Shown here: positions 1 to 8,729 of the stretch, piece after piece
Numbering within the stretch: the first letter of the stretch is position 1
Layout of the letters: each line of letters opens with the position of its first letter
Assembly: GCA_017518185.1 (NCBI GenBank)
Contig: JAFWWB010000091.1
Span: forward strand, 24,302-88,301
From: Lachnospiraceae bacterium
GTDB taxonomy: Bacteria > Bacillota > Clostridia > Lachnospirales > Lachnospiraceae
Length of the DNA: 64,000 nucleotides
Reading direction: 5' to 3'
Position numbers and translations under genes: made by a program
The notes under the pieces: model-generated
What the model was told of the DNA's origin: nothing
The model's input: only the letters and a program-made list of their open reading frames with translations
Database searches by the model: none

Positions 1-1281
1 GACCTGGCTGACGAGACTGCCATGGCGGTTGAAGAGCTGGAGCACAATTTCAGAAGTGACAGGATCATGCTCAGGATGATCGCGAACATGATAAGCCAGT
101 CACCGGATCTCGATTCCATTGAGGTCAGCAGTTATCTTTCCACCTATGATGTAAACAACCTCATTTCACAGATAGGAGTTCTTCTTCCCGATAACCGGCT
201 CATACTGGTGACGGGGCACAATTCCAATGCGGAGGGCATAGCAGATTTTGCTGTTGAGGCGGCCCGGGGTGAACATATCAGCACGCTCCAGCCGGCGGCT
301 TCGAAACCCGGCGGGATGGTGGTGCGTAATTATGTTCCCGTGCGCAGCAACGGAAAGACCGTGGCTATGCTCTACAGCGCGGGCAAACCGTCTAATATTG
401 CCCAGGCCTGGATACCCGCGATCTATGACGATGCCGCCGAGGTGTACGTGGTGGACAGGAAGACCGGCCAGATCATTATAAACAGCACGGATGAAAAGAT
501 CGGCAACATCTCCGATATGGATTTCGAACAGTATGCCTCGAGCTATTCCAAGGAATACACTATAGGTGAGATAACCGGGGGTAAGAAGGGCTATTCAGTG
601 TTCGGCAGGAGCGGCAGCACGGAGATGCTCTATATGTGCTATATGCCCTTCAGCCTTGAGGACTGGGAGATGGTGGTATTCGTTCCCGAGAGCGCGGTGT
701 TTGAATCGGTAAGACCCGTGAGAACGGGGATGCTGATAATGCTGGTACTCGTGCTCCTCATACTCTTCGGCTTTGCCGGATGGATGTACAGGGATATGAG
801 ACGTTCTATAGAAGAAGCTTCAAAGCGGGCCAACGTGGATGCGCTGACCGGGCTTCAGAACAGGAACCGCTACGAGGAGTGCATCAGGGAGCTGAACCTG
901 AATAAGGAGAAGCTCACCTGCCTCTATATTGATGCCAACGGGCTGCACGAGCTCAATAACAGCAGGGGACATCTTGCGGGAGACCAGATGCTCCGTTTCA
1001 TCGCGGATACCCTTAAGCTCCAGTTCGGCGAGGAGCATGTATACCGCATAGGCGGGGATGAGTTCGTGGTCTTCCAGACAGGAAAGTCGGAGGCAGAGCT
1101 TCAGGAACGTCTGGAGGAATTTAACGAATCGCTTCAGAGAAACGACTATCATGCAGCCGTGGGACTCTGTGTATACGGCTTCGGCATGAGCGTTGACGAG
1201 CTTATAAAGAATGCCGAGACGGAGATGTACGAGGCCAAGCGGAGATACTATGAACGTATCGGCAAGGTTATGAGGGTGTAA
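1..1281 (+). CDS. GGDEF-domain membrane protein, probable diguanylate cyclase (5' end outside window)
   Basis: The reading frame is open to base 1, so the ATG at 22 is unlikely to be the start and the N-terminus, probably including a first membrane helix, lies upstream. The visible 426 residues are an extracytoplasmic sensor region of Cache type, one membrane segment near bases 720-790 (MLIMLVLVLLILFGFAGW), then a GGDEF domain. The domain shows the entry motif DALTGLQNR and an intact GGDEF at bases 1051-1065, so it should make cyclic di-GMP from GTP. I see no RxxD inhibitory site before GGDEF. A strong ribosome site and a binding-protein lipoprotein gene follow 11 bases downstream, so the two may be co-transcribed. 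The signal sensed is unknown. Confidence 0.85.
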   Translation, partial: DLADETAMAVEELEHNFRSDRIMLRMIANMISQSPDLDSIEVSSYLSTYDVNNLISQIGVLLPDNRLILVTGHNSNAEGIADFAVEAARGEHISTLQPAASKPGGMVVRNYVPVRSNGKTVAMLYSAGKPSNIAQAWIPAIYDDAAEVYVVDRKTGQIIINSTDEKIGNISDMDFEQYASSYSKEYTIGEITGGKKGYSVFGRSGSTEMLYMCYMPFSLEDWEMVVFVPESAVFESVRPVRTGMLIMLVLVLLILFGFAGWMYRDMRRSIEEASKRANVDALTGLQNRNRYEECIRELNLNKEKLTCLYIDANGLHELNNSRGHLAGDQMLRFIADTLKLQFGEEHVYRIGGDEFVVFQTGKSEAELQERLEEFNESLQRNDYHAAVGLCVYGFGMSVDELIKNAETEMYEAKRRYYERIGKVMRV

Positions 1282-1292
1282 GGGGGGAAAGT

Positions 1293-3230
1293 ATGAAAAG
1301 GAAAGATCTCAGGCGTGTCCTGGGAGCAATACTGACAGCAGTGACTCTTTGCGGCTGCAGCAGGAAGCTTCCCGAGATAAAGGATACGGCAGCCGGAGAA
1401 AGCGAGAGCAGCATCTACAGGATAATGTACTATAATGAGATAACCACCCTGAACTATCTTCAGACCGGGACCCAGGTGGACTATGCCCTCTGCGCGAACC
1501 TGGTGGACTGCCTGGTGGATTACGACAGCTACGGAAATATCATTCCCGGCCTTGCTGAGAGCTGGACCTCAAATGTATATATGACGGAATGGACCTTCAA
1601 GATACGTCCCGGAGTGATGTGGGTGGACTGCGACGGAAAGGAAGTGGCGGAGGTCACTGCCGACGACTGGGTGACTACCGCACACTATGTGAATGATGCG
1701 GCCAACGATTCTGCCAGCCAGTATATGTATGCCACGGGGGCACTGGTAAAGAATGCCCAGAAATACTACGATTATACGGATTATCTGATAAAGAGCGACG
1801 GCGGTACCAGGACCACCGATGAAGAGGGAAATCCCATAGAAGCGGCGGAGCGGGTGAGTCCCGGGGAGATAGGGGTCGTGGCGACGGACAGATATACCCT
1901 CAAGTATACTCTTGAGCAGCCCTGCCCGTTCTTTCTGAGCGTTCTCTCTTATTCCTCCTATATGCCGGTGAACGGGGATTTTCTGAACAGTGTCGGAGAC
2001 ATGTTCGGAAGGAGCAAGGAGAATATCCTGTATAACGGCGCATACCGTCTTTCCGAATACATACCCCAGGAGCGGAGGACGCTTAAAAAGAACGAGTCCT
2101 ACTGGGATAAGGATAAGGTCTATCTGACGGAGATAGATGCAAGATACCGCAGTGACGTACTGGAATCCGGTCCGGAGCATTTCCTGAACGGGGATGTGGA
2201 CAAGGCCTTCATCAGTTCGGAGGTGATGAAGGAGTGGATGGAGGATCCGGAAAAGGCGGATCAGGTCCACAGCATGAGACCCGACATAGCTTACAGCTAT
2301 TTCTACTGTTTTAACTACGATCCCGAGTTCGATGCTGTCTATGAGCCGGAAAACTGGAGAAAGGCCGTGATGAACGAGAATTTCAGGAAGGCTCTGGCCC
2401 TTTCCCTGAACATGCGGGAGCTTGCGGCAGTCAATGAGCCTTATAATACCGAACTGCTGCTCCAGAAGACCATTACTCCGGCAACCTTTGTTTCCTCAGG
2501 GGGCAGGGATTATACCGACTTCGATGCTTTTGAGGACATGTCCATGCAGGGCGGACAGGATGTGGAGAAGGCCAGGGCCTTCAGGGATGCGGCCAAAGCC
2601 GAGCTTTCGGCTGAGGGCGTTACCTTCCCGGTAAAGGTTCTGATGCCCTATAATCCCACCACCGTGAACTGGGATACCGAATGTGCAATGGCGGGAAAGA
2701 TGCTGGAGGATATACTCGGAAAGGATTTCGTGGAAGTGCAGGTGGTCCGCGGTCCTGACAGCGGCTTTCTGGCGGCAGTCCGCCGCAGCGGAAAATATGC
2801 CTTCATGCTCTGTAACTGGGGAGCGGATTACGCCGATCCCGAGACCTACACGGAGCCTTTTTCAGAGGGAAATACCTATATGTTCTGGGATACGGTCAGC
2901 GATCCGGCCATAAAGGAGATCTTTGAAGAGTACGTGAGCATACTGGCCATGGCAAGGACCACTTATGATACCGAAGAGAGATACGAGCTCTTCTCACAGG
3001 CGGAGGCGCTGCTGATAGAGCATGCCATAATCGTGCCTTACAGGGTCAGCAACGGTGAAGGCTATGTGGCGGACCGGCTCAGCCAGTTTGAGGGCGAGTT
3101 CGCGCCCTACGGTCTTGCGAGGGAGCGCTATAAAGGCAAGATGCTTCATGAGAAATCCATGAGCATAGAGGAATTCAATGAAGCATATGAGAAGTGGGAG
3201 CTTGAAAGAGCAGCTTCCATGTCGGAATAA
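1293..3230 (+). CDS. ABC transporter substrate-binding lipoprotein, family 5 (oligopeptide/OppA type)
   Basis: A 645-residue extracellular binding protein of the SBP_bac_5 family, which captures peptides or similar solutes for ABC import. The N-terminus is a lipoprotein signal: basic MKRKDLRR, a hydrophobic stretch, then lipobox LCGC with the modified Cys at residue 22. Family features include the early segment ITTLNYLQTG, the PGLAESW region and an FRKALALSLNM helix. The start is supported by GGGGGGAAAG about 5 bases upstream. It is an orphan: no Opp permease or ATPase genes are next to it, so it must share a transporter encoded elsewhere or act as a sensor. It lies 11 bases after the GGDEF gene. 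Confidence 0.87.
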   Translation: MKRKDLRRVLGAILTAVTLCGCSRKLPEIKDTAAGESESSIYRIMYYNEITTLNYLQTGTQVDYALCANLVDCLVDYDSYGNIIPGLAESWTSNVYMTEWTFKIRPGVMWVDCDGKEVAEVTADDWVTTAHYVNDAANDSASQYMYATGALVKNAQKYYDYTDYLIKSDGGTRTTDEEGNPIEAAERVSPGEIGVVATDRYTLKYTLEQPCPFFLSVLSYSSYMPVNGDFLNSVGDMFGRSKENILYNGAYRLSEYIPQERRTLKKNESYWDKDKVYLTEIDARYRSDVLESGPEHFLNGDVDKAFISSEVMKEWMEDPEKADQVHSMRPDIAYSYFYCFNYDPEFDAVYEPENWRKAVMNENFRKALALSLNMRELAAVNEPYNTELLLQKTITPATFVSSGGRDYTDFDAFEDMSMQGGQDVEKARAFRDAAKAELSAEGVTFPVKVLMPYNPTTVNWDTECAMAGKMLEDILGKDFVEVQVVRGPDSGFLAAVRRSGKYAFMLCNWGADYADPETYTEPFSEGNTYMFWDTVSDPAIKEIFEEYVSILAMARTTYDTEERYELFSQAEALLIEHAIIVPYRVSNGEGYVADRLSQFEGEFAPYGLARERYKGKMLHEKSMSIEEFNEAYEKWELERAASMSE

Positions 3231-3257
3231 AAAAATGATAAGGGGCGCAGGGCTTCG

Positions 3258-5474
3258 ATGAAAAAGATCTTGAAAAAAAGGGATCTCAGCGCCCTTTTGT
3301 ACTTTATATTTTTCCTGGCGGCACTTGCATTCTGGGAGATCTTCCTCCGGGTCACGGTATCCGGGGGGCTGGACAGCCATAATGCGGTGCTCTTTGTATT
3401 CCTGCCGGCGGAGGCGGCTTTTTTCACGGCCTTCTGCGGCTTTCACAAAAAGCTGAGGCCTGTTAACGGCGTCGTGATGACGCTGCTGCAGGCACTTATA
3501 GCAGTTTACTATTATGCGCAGTACATCTATTTTTCCACTTTCGGTTCCCTTTTTTCCATAAGCATGGCAGGCATGGGCGCCGAGGCTCTCGGTAATTTCG
3601 GCTGGACCATACGTGAGACCATAGAGGAATCGGTGCCGGTCATGTTCCTGCTTCTGATACCGGCTTTTCTGGCAGCTCTTTTCTCTTTTACCGCATATAA
3701 AAAGAGAAAAGAAAAGGAAGGGCTTATGTCCCCCTGCGGCGGATATGCGCTGTGGCTCCACGGGGCTGTGCTGGTGCTCTCTGCCGCGTTATGGTTCGGG
3801 ACGGTCTTTTCCCTGGGGGCCTTCGGTAAGGAGAAGGGCAGCGCATGGTACGTTTTCCACGATGCCACTTCGGATACGGATATGAGCTCCAGCAGACTGG
3901 GGGCTCTTGCTACATCGGTTGTGGAGAGCGGCGCGCGCTTCCTGAATACCGGAGATGACAAGTCCGCGTCCCTTGCGGAGGCGGTGGACAGTGAGGCGCT
4001 GAAGGCAGTGAAAAAGCCTGCACCCACTGCTGCTCCGGCAGCAGCAATAGTTTCTGAGGATACGTTATCCGAAAACGAGCCGGAACCGGTAAGGAGACAC
4101 GAATTTGAAGAGATTGATTTTGCCGCTCTTAAGAACGAGAGCAATGACGAGATAGTAAAGGCTCTCTGCGATTACTTCGGCGCTAAAGAGAGCATGGAGG
4201 TAAATGAGTATACCGGATTATTCAAGGACTATAACCTGATCTATATCTGCGCGGAGGCCTTTTCAGATTACGGCATCGATCCCGAGATAACACCGGTGCT
4301 CTGGGATATGGCCCACAGCGGCATAGTGCTCCATAACTATTACAATTCATACATCAACACCACCACGAACGGGGAGTTCTCACTGGATCTTTCACTGTGG
4401 CCCGATGTATCCAGAACGGCGGACAGGGGAGCGGCAGCAGGCTCCTTCCCCCAGTCGGCAGCTCTTTATATGCCCTTCGGCCTCGGAAAGCTTTTTACTG
4501 CTGAAGGCGCTGTGGCATACGGCTATCACGATTATCTGGGGGATTATTACAAGAGAAGGCTTTCCTGGGCCAACCTCGGCTATGAACAGCTCAAGTTCAT
4601 GGACGAAGGCATGACCTTCTCATCATACTGGCCGGCATCTGATCTGGAGATGTTTGAGCAGTCCATGGAGGATTACGTAAATGAGGACAGGTTTCATGCC
4701 AATTACATGACCTTCAGCGGCCACGGTCCCTACCGGCCCTCCAACGAGATGTATGTGCGGAATATTGCCGAAGTGACGAACAGGGGCATCTATGATAAGT
4801 ACAGCGACATTACCGTGATAGGTTATTTCTGCGGTGAGTTCGAGCTTGAGAGGGCCATGGAATACATGCTGAAGCGTCTTGAGGAGGCGGGAAAGCTCGA
4901 GAATACCGTGATAGTCCTTTCCGGAGACCACTTCCCCTATCAGGTGCCTGAGAGCGCAAGGAAGGATCTGAACCACGGAGAAGAGCTTGATACCGTGTTT
5001 GAACAGTACCATTCCACCTGCATAATCTACAATGCGGGACTTAAGGAGCCCATCGACTGCTACGAGTACTGCTGCAACGTGGACATACTCCCTACGGTGC
5101 TGAACCTGATGGACATACCCTATGATTCCAGGCTCCTTATGGGGACTGACGTGTTCTCCGACGGTGTCCACAGGGCAAGGCTCTATAACGGAAGCTTCCT
5201 TACGGACTACGTATATTATGACAAAAACTCCGGCGAGGCCAGATATGTATACGAAGGGGATGAGCTGGGAGAAGAAGAGCTGGAGGCCTATTTTGAGGCC
5301 ATGCGGGATTATACGGAAAAGGAATACGTGGCTTCCATCAACATGCTGAAAACGGATTTCTATCTCTACGTATGGGAGCATTCGGGACTGATGACCCATG
5401 AGGAAGCGGATATGGAAAGGGCAAGACAGGACGTGGCCAGAAAGAAACTGGCCGAGGGAGGTAACGGGCAGTGA
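3258..5474 (+). CDS. LtaS-like membrane sulfatase / phosphoglycerol transferase family protein
   Basis: A 738-residue protein with about five N-terminal membrane helices (residues ~10-185), a low-complexity linker, and an extracellular sulfatase-fold domain (~310-640). The layout is that of lipoteichoic acid synthases and phosphoglycerol transferases. The likely nucleophile Thr is in NTTTNGEF, and metal-ligand motifs appear as IYICAEAFSDYG and VIVLSGDHFPYQ. The family transfers glycerol-phosphate from phosphatidylglycerol to cell-surface polymers; the acceptor here cannot be read from sequence. The ribosome site before ATG 3258 is weak. The gene ends inside the GTGA overlap with pyrC, so the two are co-translated although their functions are unrelated. 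Confidence 0.8.
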   Translation: MKKILKKRDLSALLYFIFFLAALAFWEIFLRVTVSGGLDSHNAVLFVFLPAEAAFFTAFCGFHKKLRPVNGVVMTLLQALIAVYYYAQYIYFSTFGSLFSISMAGMGAEALGNFGWTIRETIEESVPVMFLLLIPAFLAALFSFTAYKKRKEKEGLMSPCGGYALWLHGAVLVLSAALWFGTVFSLGAFGKEKGSAWYVFHDATSDTDMSSSRLGALATSVVESGARFLNTGDDKSASLAEAVDSEALKAVKKPAPTAAPAAAIVSEDTLSENEPEPVRRHEFEEIDFAALKNESNDEIVKALCDYFGAKESMEVNEYTGLFKDYNLIYICAEAFSDYGIDPEITPVLWDMAHSGIVLHNYYNSYINTTTNGEFSLDLSLWPDVSRTADRGAAAGSFPQSAALYMPFGLGKLFTAEGAVAYGYHDYLGDYYKRRLSWANLGYEQLKFMDEGMTFSSYWPASDLEMFEQSMEDYVNEDRFHANYMTFSGHGPYRPSNEMYVRNIAEVTNRGIYDKYSDITVIGYFCGEFELERAMEYMLKRLEEAGKLENTVIVLSGDHFPYQVPESARKDLNHGEELDTVFEQYHSTCIIYNAGLKEPIDCYEYCCNVDILPTVLNLMDIPYDSRLLMGTDVFSDGVHRARLYNGSFLTDYVYYDKNSGEARYVYEGDELGEEELEAYFEAMRDYTEKEYVASINMLKTDFYLYVWEHSGLMTHEEADMERARQDVARKKLAEGGNGQ

Positions 5475-6742
5475 AGAGCATACTGATAAAAAATGTGAAG
5501 CTGGTAAATCCGCGGGGCACCGGCGGTGAGCTTGATATACTTATGGCAGAGGGGCGGATCGTCAAGCTTTCTCCGGCTATCGATGCCGGGGAAGGCATGG
5601 AAGTGATCGACGGACGCGGTCTTATGGCGGCCCCGGGCTTTGTGGATGTGCACGTGCATTTCCGGGATCCCGGACAGACCCATAAGGAGGACATCTTTAC
5701 CGGGGCAAAGGCGGCGGCAAAGGGAGGCGTGACCACGGTGGTGCTGATGGCCAATACCGTTCCTGCGGTGGATAACGAAGAGACCCTTGCCTATGTCCTG
5801 GAAAAGGGAAGACAGACAGGCATAAACGTGCTGTCCTGCACGACGGTGACAAAAGGCATGAAAGGAGAAGAGCTCTGCGACCTCGAAGGACTTAAGGCTG
5901 CCGGGGCTGCGGGCTTTACTGATGACGGTAAGCCCATCATGAACGAAGCGCTGGTACGGGAAGCGATGGAGAGGGCGGCTGCCCTGGGACTGCCCATAAG
6001 CTTTCACGAAGAGGATCCGGCCTTTATCGACGGCCCCGGCTTTAACAGGGGAGCCGCATCGGAGCATTTCGGCATAGGAGGGGCAGACAGGCAGGCTGAG
6101 ATATCCATGATAGAGAGGGATATAAAGCTTGCCCTGGAGACCGGAGCCGTTATCGACATACAGCACATAAGCACAAAGGAAGGTGTGGAGCTGGTAAGAC
6201 AGGCACGGAAGAAGTCCGGGAAGATACATGCGGAAGCAACGCCCCATCATTTTTCTCTGACCGAGAAGGATGCGATCGTCCACGGCGTTATGGCCAAGAT
6301 GAACCCGCCGCTTCGCACGGAGGAGGACAGGCTTGCCATTATAGAGGGCCTGAAGGACGGCACCATCGACATGATAGCGACCGACCATGCGCCCCATGCC
6401 GCGGCAGAGAAGGCTAAGGGGATAAAGGAAGCGCCCAGCGGCATAACCGGACTGGAGACCTCTTTTGCGCTGGGGATAACGAAGCTGGTGGAGCCGGGAT
6501 ACCTGAGCCTTGAGACGCTGATAGAGAGAATGAGCTGCGGACCTGCAGAGGTTTACGGCCTCAACACGGGCGTGATCAGGGAGGGAGGACCGGCGGACCT
6601 GGTGCTCTTCGATCCCGATGAAAAATGGATCTTTGATGATCATGCATCAAAATCCTCCAATTCACCCTTTGCGGGAAGTGAACTTAAGGGCCGCGTAAAG
6701 TGTACTGTCTGGGGCGGGAAGGTAGTTTACAGTAACATGTAA
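5471..6742 (+). CDS. pyrC: Dihydroorotase, class I
   Basis: Catalyses reversible cyclisation of N-carbamoyl-aspartate to dihydroorotate, step three of pyrimidine synthesis, in the cytoplasm. At 423 residues it has the usual size for the Gram-positive class I enzyme. Amidohydrolase metal motifs are present: HxH in DVHVHFRDPGQ, TDDGKPI, ATPHHFSLT and the catalytic Asp region IATDHAPHA. The start is GTG at 5471, with GGGAGGT about 8 bases upstream, overlapping the previous stop by 4 bases. No other pyr genes are in the window. A promoter for the next gene overlaps its 3' end. Confidence 0.93.
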   Translation: MKSILIKNVKLVNPRGTGGELDILMAEGRIVKLSPAIDAGEGMEVIDGRGLMAAPGFVDVHVHFRDPGQTHKEDIFTGAKAAAKGGVTTVVLMANTVPAVDNEETLAYVLEKGRQTGINVLSCTTVTKGMKGEELCDLEGLKAAGAAGFTDDGKPIMNEALVREAMERAAALGLPISFHEEDPAFIDGPGFNRGAASEHFGIGGADRQAEISMIERDIKLALETGAVIDIQHISTKEGVELVRQARKKSGKIHAEATPHHFSLTEKDAIVHGVMAKMNPPLRTEEDRLAIIEGLKDGTIDMIATDHAPHAAAEKAKGIKEAPSGITGLETSFALGITKLVEPGYLSLETLIERMSCGPAEVYGLNTGVIREGGPADLVLFDPDEKWIFDDHASKSSNSPFAGSELKGRVKCTVWGGKVVYSNM

Positions 6743-6754
6743 CAGTGGTATAAT
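6726..6754 (+). promoter_or_regulatory. Sigma-A-type promoter for the acidic-protein gene
   Basis: TTTACA (6726-6731), a 17-base spacer and perfect TATAAT (6749-6754). It overlaps the last codons of pyrC and lies about 45 bases before the ATG at 6800. Confidence 0.6.
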
Positions 6755-6799
6755 ATATGCAGTAGTGTACCTTGTAGTTTTTTGCGGGAGGTAACGGAT

Positions 6800-7489
6800 A
6801 TGGCAGAAGTAAACGGAATTGCATCGGTCGGGGCTTCCTCCGGGGCAGCAGGCGCATTATACAGCACTCCCCGTGTTAAGAGCGCGGATACTGTAAAGCA
6901 GCCCGATGCGGCGCAGGATAAAAAGGCCTCTGAGGCCGGTAAAAAAACTGAAGAGAAACAGCTTGAAAACGTGATCAGCACCTCACAGGACGGCGATACT
7001 GTACAGGCCGGAAAGGAAGCGCTGGATAAGCTTAAGGAGGATGAAGAGTACGGAAGGGTGGTTGACAAGGGCAGCCTTCTTGCGGCTAAGGATCCTTCCG
7101 CAGAGCGCAGGGCAGAGCTGAGGGAAGAGGCCGAGAAGAAGGCCGAGGAAAAAGAGGAGGAGAAAGAGGAAGAAAAGAACGTTACCTCTTTCAACGGATA
7201 CACCGACGCGCAGCTTAAGCAGATGTACCTGAAGGGCGATATCTCCAGGCAGGATTACGATAAGGAGATCGAGGACAGGGAGAGCAAGAAGGAGGCCCGC
7301 GGCGAGGAAGAAGAAAAGTTCATGAAGGAAGGGGCTCAGAATGTCGGGAAGCAGAAGGAGAACGAAAGGGATGCCGATATCATTAAGAATATCGGCTCGG
7401 AAGATTCCTCCGATGCGCCCGATGCCATGATGAGAGCGCAGATCATGCAGGCGCTGGATGCGAACTCGGTATTCGAGAGCGAGACCTGA
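6800..7489 (+). CDS. Highly charged cytoplasmic protein of unknown function
   Basis: A 229-residue protein with no signal peptide, membrane segment or domain that I recognise. It opens with a small-residue stretch (GIASVGASSGAAGAL). A very acidic/lysine-rich helix or coiled coil follows (around residues 95-130, long Glu/Lys runs), then YTDAQLKQMYLKGDISRQDYD and a C-terminal MRAQIMQALDANSVFESE. The start is ATG 6800, because GGGAGGT sits 7 bases upstream; an in-frame TTG at 6782 has no such site. It is a single transcription unit, with its own promoter at 6726-6754 and a strong terminator just after the stop. The composition suggests a structural or scaffold role, but that is a guess. Confidence 0.75.
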   Translation: MAEVNGIASVGASSGAAGALYSTPRVKSADTVKQPDAAQDKKASEAGKKTEEKQLENVISTSQDGDTVQAGKEALDKLKEDEEYGRVVDKGSLLAAKDPSAERRAELREEAEKKAEEKEEEKEEEKNVTSFNGYTDAQLKQMYLKGDISRQDYDKEIEDRESKKEARGEEEEKFMKEGAQNVGKQKENERDADIIKNIGSEDSSDAPDAMMRAQIMQALDANSVFESET

Positions 7490-7507
7490 AAAAAGACAAC
7501 GGATATC

Positions 7508-7539
7508 AAAAGGAGCTGCCGCGGGGCAGCTCCTTTTTT
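7508..7539. terminator. Strong bidirectional-looking rho-independent terminator
   Basis: A perfect hairpin with arms AAAAGGAGCTGCC (7508-7520) and GGCAGCTCCTTTT and loop GCGG, followed by a T run. The A run on the left arm lets it serve the convergent CAP gene on the - strand as well. Confidence 0.85.
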
Positions 7540-7569
7540 GGTTTGTGCGCCATGGGCGCGCTCTAACGG

Positions 7570-7597
7570 CAGGCCGGAAAGATACCGGCCTGTTTTT
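7570..7597 (+). terminator. Second hairpin terminator between convergent genes
   Basis: Arms CAGGCCGG (7570-7577) and CCGGCCTG (7585-7592) with a 7-base loop, followed by TTTTT. It backs up the first terminator 30 bases earlier. Confidence 0.65.
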
Positions 7598-7606
7598 CAG
7601 TCTTTA

Positions 7607-8503
7607 TCAGGGGCAGTAGAAGATCTGCACCCAGTAAGTTTTGTAGGCGGTAGAGCCGTCATAGTAGTAGCCGACTGCCATCTTGGTGTACTTTGAATTG
7701 AGGATGTTGTTCCTGTGTCCCTCGCTGTTCATCCAGCCGTTCATGGCAGCCTCGGGAGTGGAATAGCCGGCAGCGATGTTCTCGCCGTAGTGGTAGTTGG
7801 GGCCGGAGTCAAGCACGGTATAGAAGGAAGTACCGTCCGGTCTTGTGTGCGAGAAGCTCTGCGCTATCTCCTTTGAACGGATATTCACTGCGTTGGTAAG
7901 TCCGTCGCCCCAGACGAGGGGAGCGATGCCGCGGCTCGTACGCTCGTTATTGGTGAGCTCGAGAACTTTCTTTGCGTAGGCTTCGGCATTGGTGTCGGTA
8001 AGGTTGGTCAGATCAACGGCTCTTACGTTGAAGCCGTCGGTATTGCTGTTGGCGTTGTTGTCATAAATTCTGGAAGCGGCCCTTGCGGCACTGAGCTCCT
8101 GATCCTTGTTGGCAAAACGGCCTTCCTTCTGACCAAACTTAACGTAGTGAAGCTTTAATATCGCAGGATCCTTTCCAAGTACAGAGACCACATCGGGATA
8201 CTTCTGTGCGTAATAGACGGCGTCAAAATCAGGCGCCTCATCGTTATTTGAAGCAGTGTCGGTACCCGGAGCCACGGGACGGCGTCCTTCGGCTTTTCCG
8301 AATTTTACATAGTGAAGATACATCATGTCGGGCGAACTGCCAAGCGCGGCTACCACGTCGGGGTTTGACTGCGCGTAGTATTCGGCATCGAAAAGCGTGC
8401 CGTCCGGCATGGTCTTCGGAGCGGCCTGGGCATTTATGCTGATGCCGCCGAAGCAGAGCGCCGCGGCAGCGGCGGACATGGCGATAAGTCTTGAAAGTCT
8501 CAT
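7607..8503 (-). CDS. Secreted CAP/SCP (YkwD-like) protein with two FD-x-YY repeats
   Basis: A 298-residue exported protein. The N-terminus is a signal peptide (MRLSRLIAMSAAAAALCFGG, cleavage near NAQAAP). Two ~40-residue repeats follow, of the pattern FDAEYYAQSNPDVV....LHYVKFGKAEGR, thought to be surface or carbohydrate-associated modules. The C-terminal ~120 residues are a CAP domain: LTNNERTSRG, SHTRPDG, YHYGENIAAG and the GWMNSEGHRNNIL signature. CAP proteins of bacteria are extracellular with no single agreed reaction. The start is ATG 8503 with GGGAGGT 7 bases upstream; the GTG at 8512 lies inside that ribosome site. The same repeat module occurs in the protein at 26688. Confidence 0.88.
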   Translation of the reverse strand: MRLSRLIAMSAAAAALCFGGISINAQAAPKTMPDGTLFDAEYYAQSNPDVVAALGSSPDMMYLHYVKFGKAEGRRPVAPGTDTASNNDEAPDFDAVYYAQKYPDVVSVLGKDPAILKLHYVKFGQKEGRFANKDQELSAARAASRIYDNNANSNTDGFNVRAVDLTNLTDTNAEAYAKKVLELTNNERTSRGIAPLVWGDGLTNAVNIRSKEIAQSFSHTRPDGTSFYTVLDSGPNYHYGENIAAGYSTPEAAMNGWMNSEGHRNNILNSKYTKMAVGYYYDGSTAYKTYWVQIFYCP

Positions 8504-8540
8504 GTCTTTCACCTCCCTGGTAAGTGTTTAGTTGGATTCA

Positions 8541-8569
8541 ATTATACGGGCAACGGTATTTCTGTACAA
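8541..8569 (-). promoter_or_regulatory. Promoter for the CAP-domain gene
   Basis: On the - strand: TTGTAC (8569-8564), a 17-base spacer and perfect TATAAT (8546-8541), about 38 bases before the start codon. The spacer contains one AACGGTATT repeat copy. Confidence 0.65.
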
Positions 8570-8610
8570 GATATGAGCACATAAATGATGTACAAAAAAC
8601 GAACGGTATT
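8552..8610. repeat. Two direct copies of AACGGTATT exactly 50 bases apart
   Basis: Copies at 8552-8560 and 8602-8610, each followed by a similar sequence (TCTGTACAAGAT and TTGTGCAAAAT). The first lies between the -35 and -10 boxes of the CAP promoter; the second is five helical turns upstream. A DNA-looping operator pair is an inference. Confidence 0.55.
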
Positions 8611-8639
8611 TTGTGCAAAATGAGGGGAGCAACTTATAC

Positions 8640-8668
8640 TTGTAATTATGAAAAGATGTATATATAAT
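8640..8668 (+). promoter_or_regulatory. Promoter for the OFA-type transporter gene
   Basis: TTGTAA (8640-8645), a 17-base spacer and perfect TATAAT (8663-8668), about 60 bases upstream of ATG 8730. Confidence 0.65.
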
Positions 8669-8729
8669 AGTGTGTCGGCTGCGGGCGCAGCACGGGAAGT
8701 TTATACAAAAAATGAAAGGAACTGAAAAA

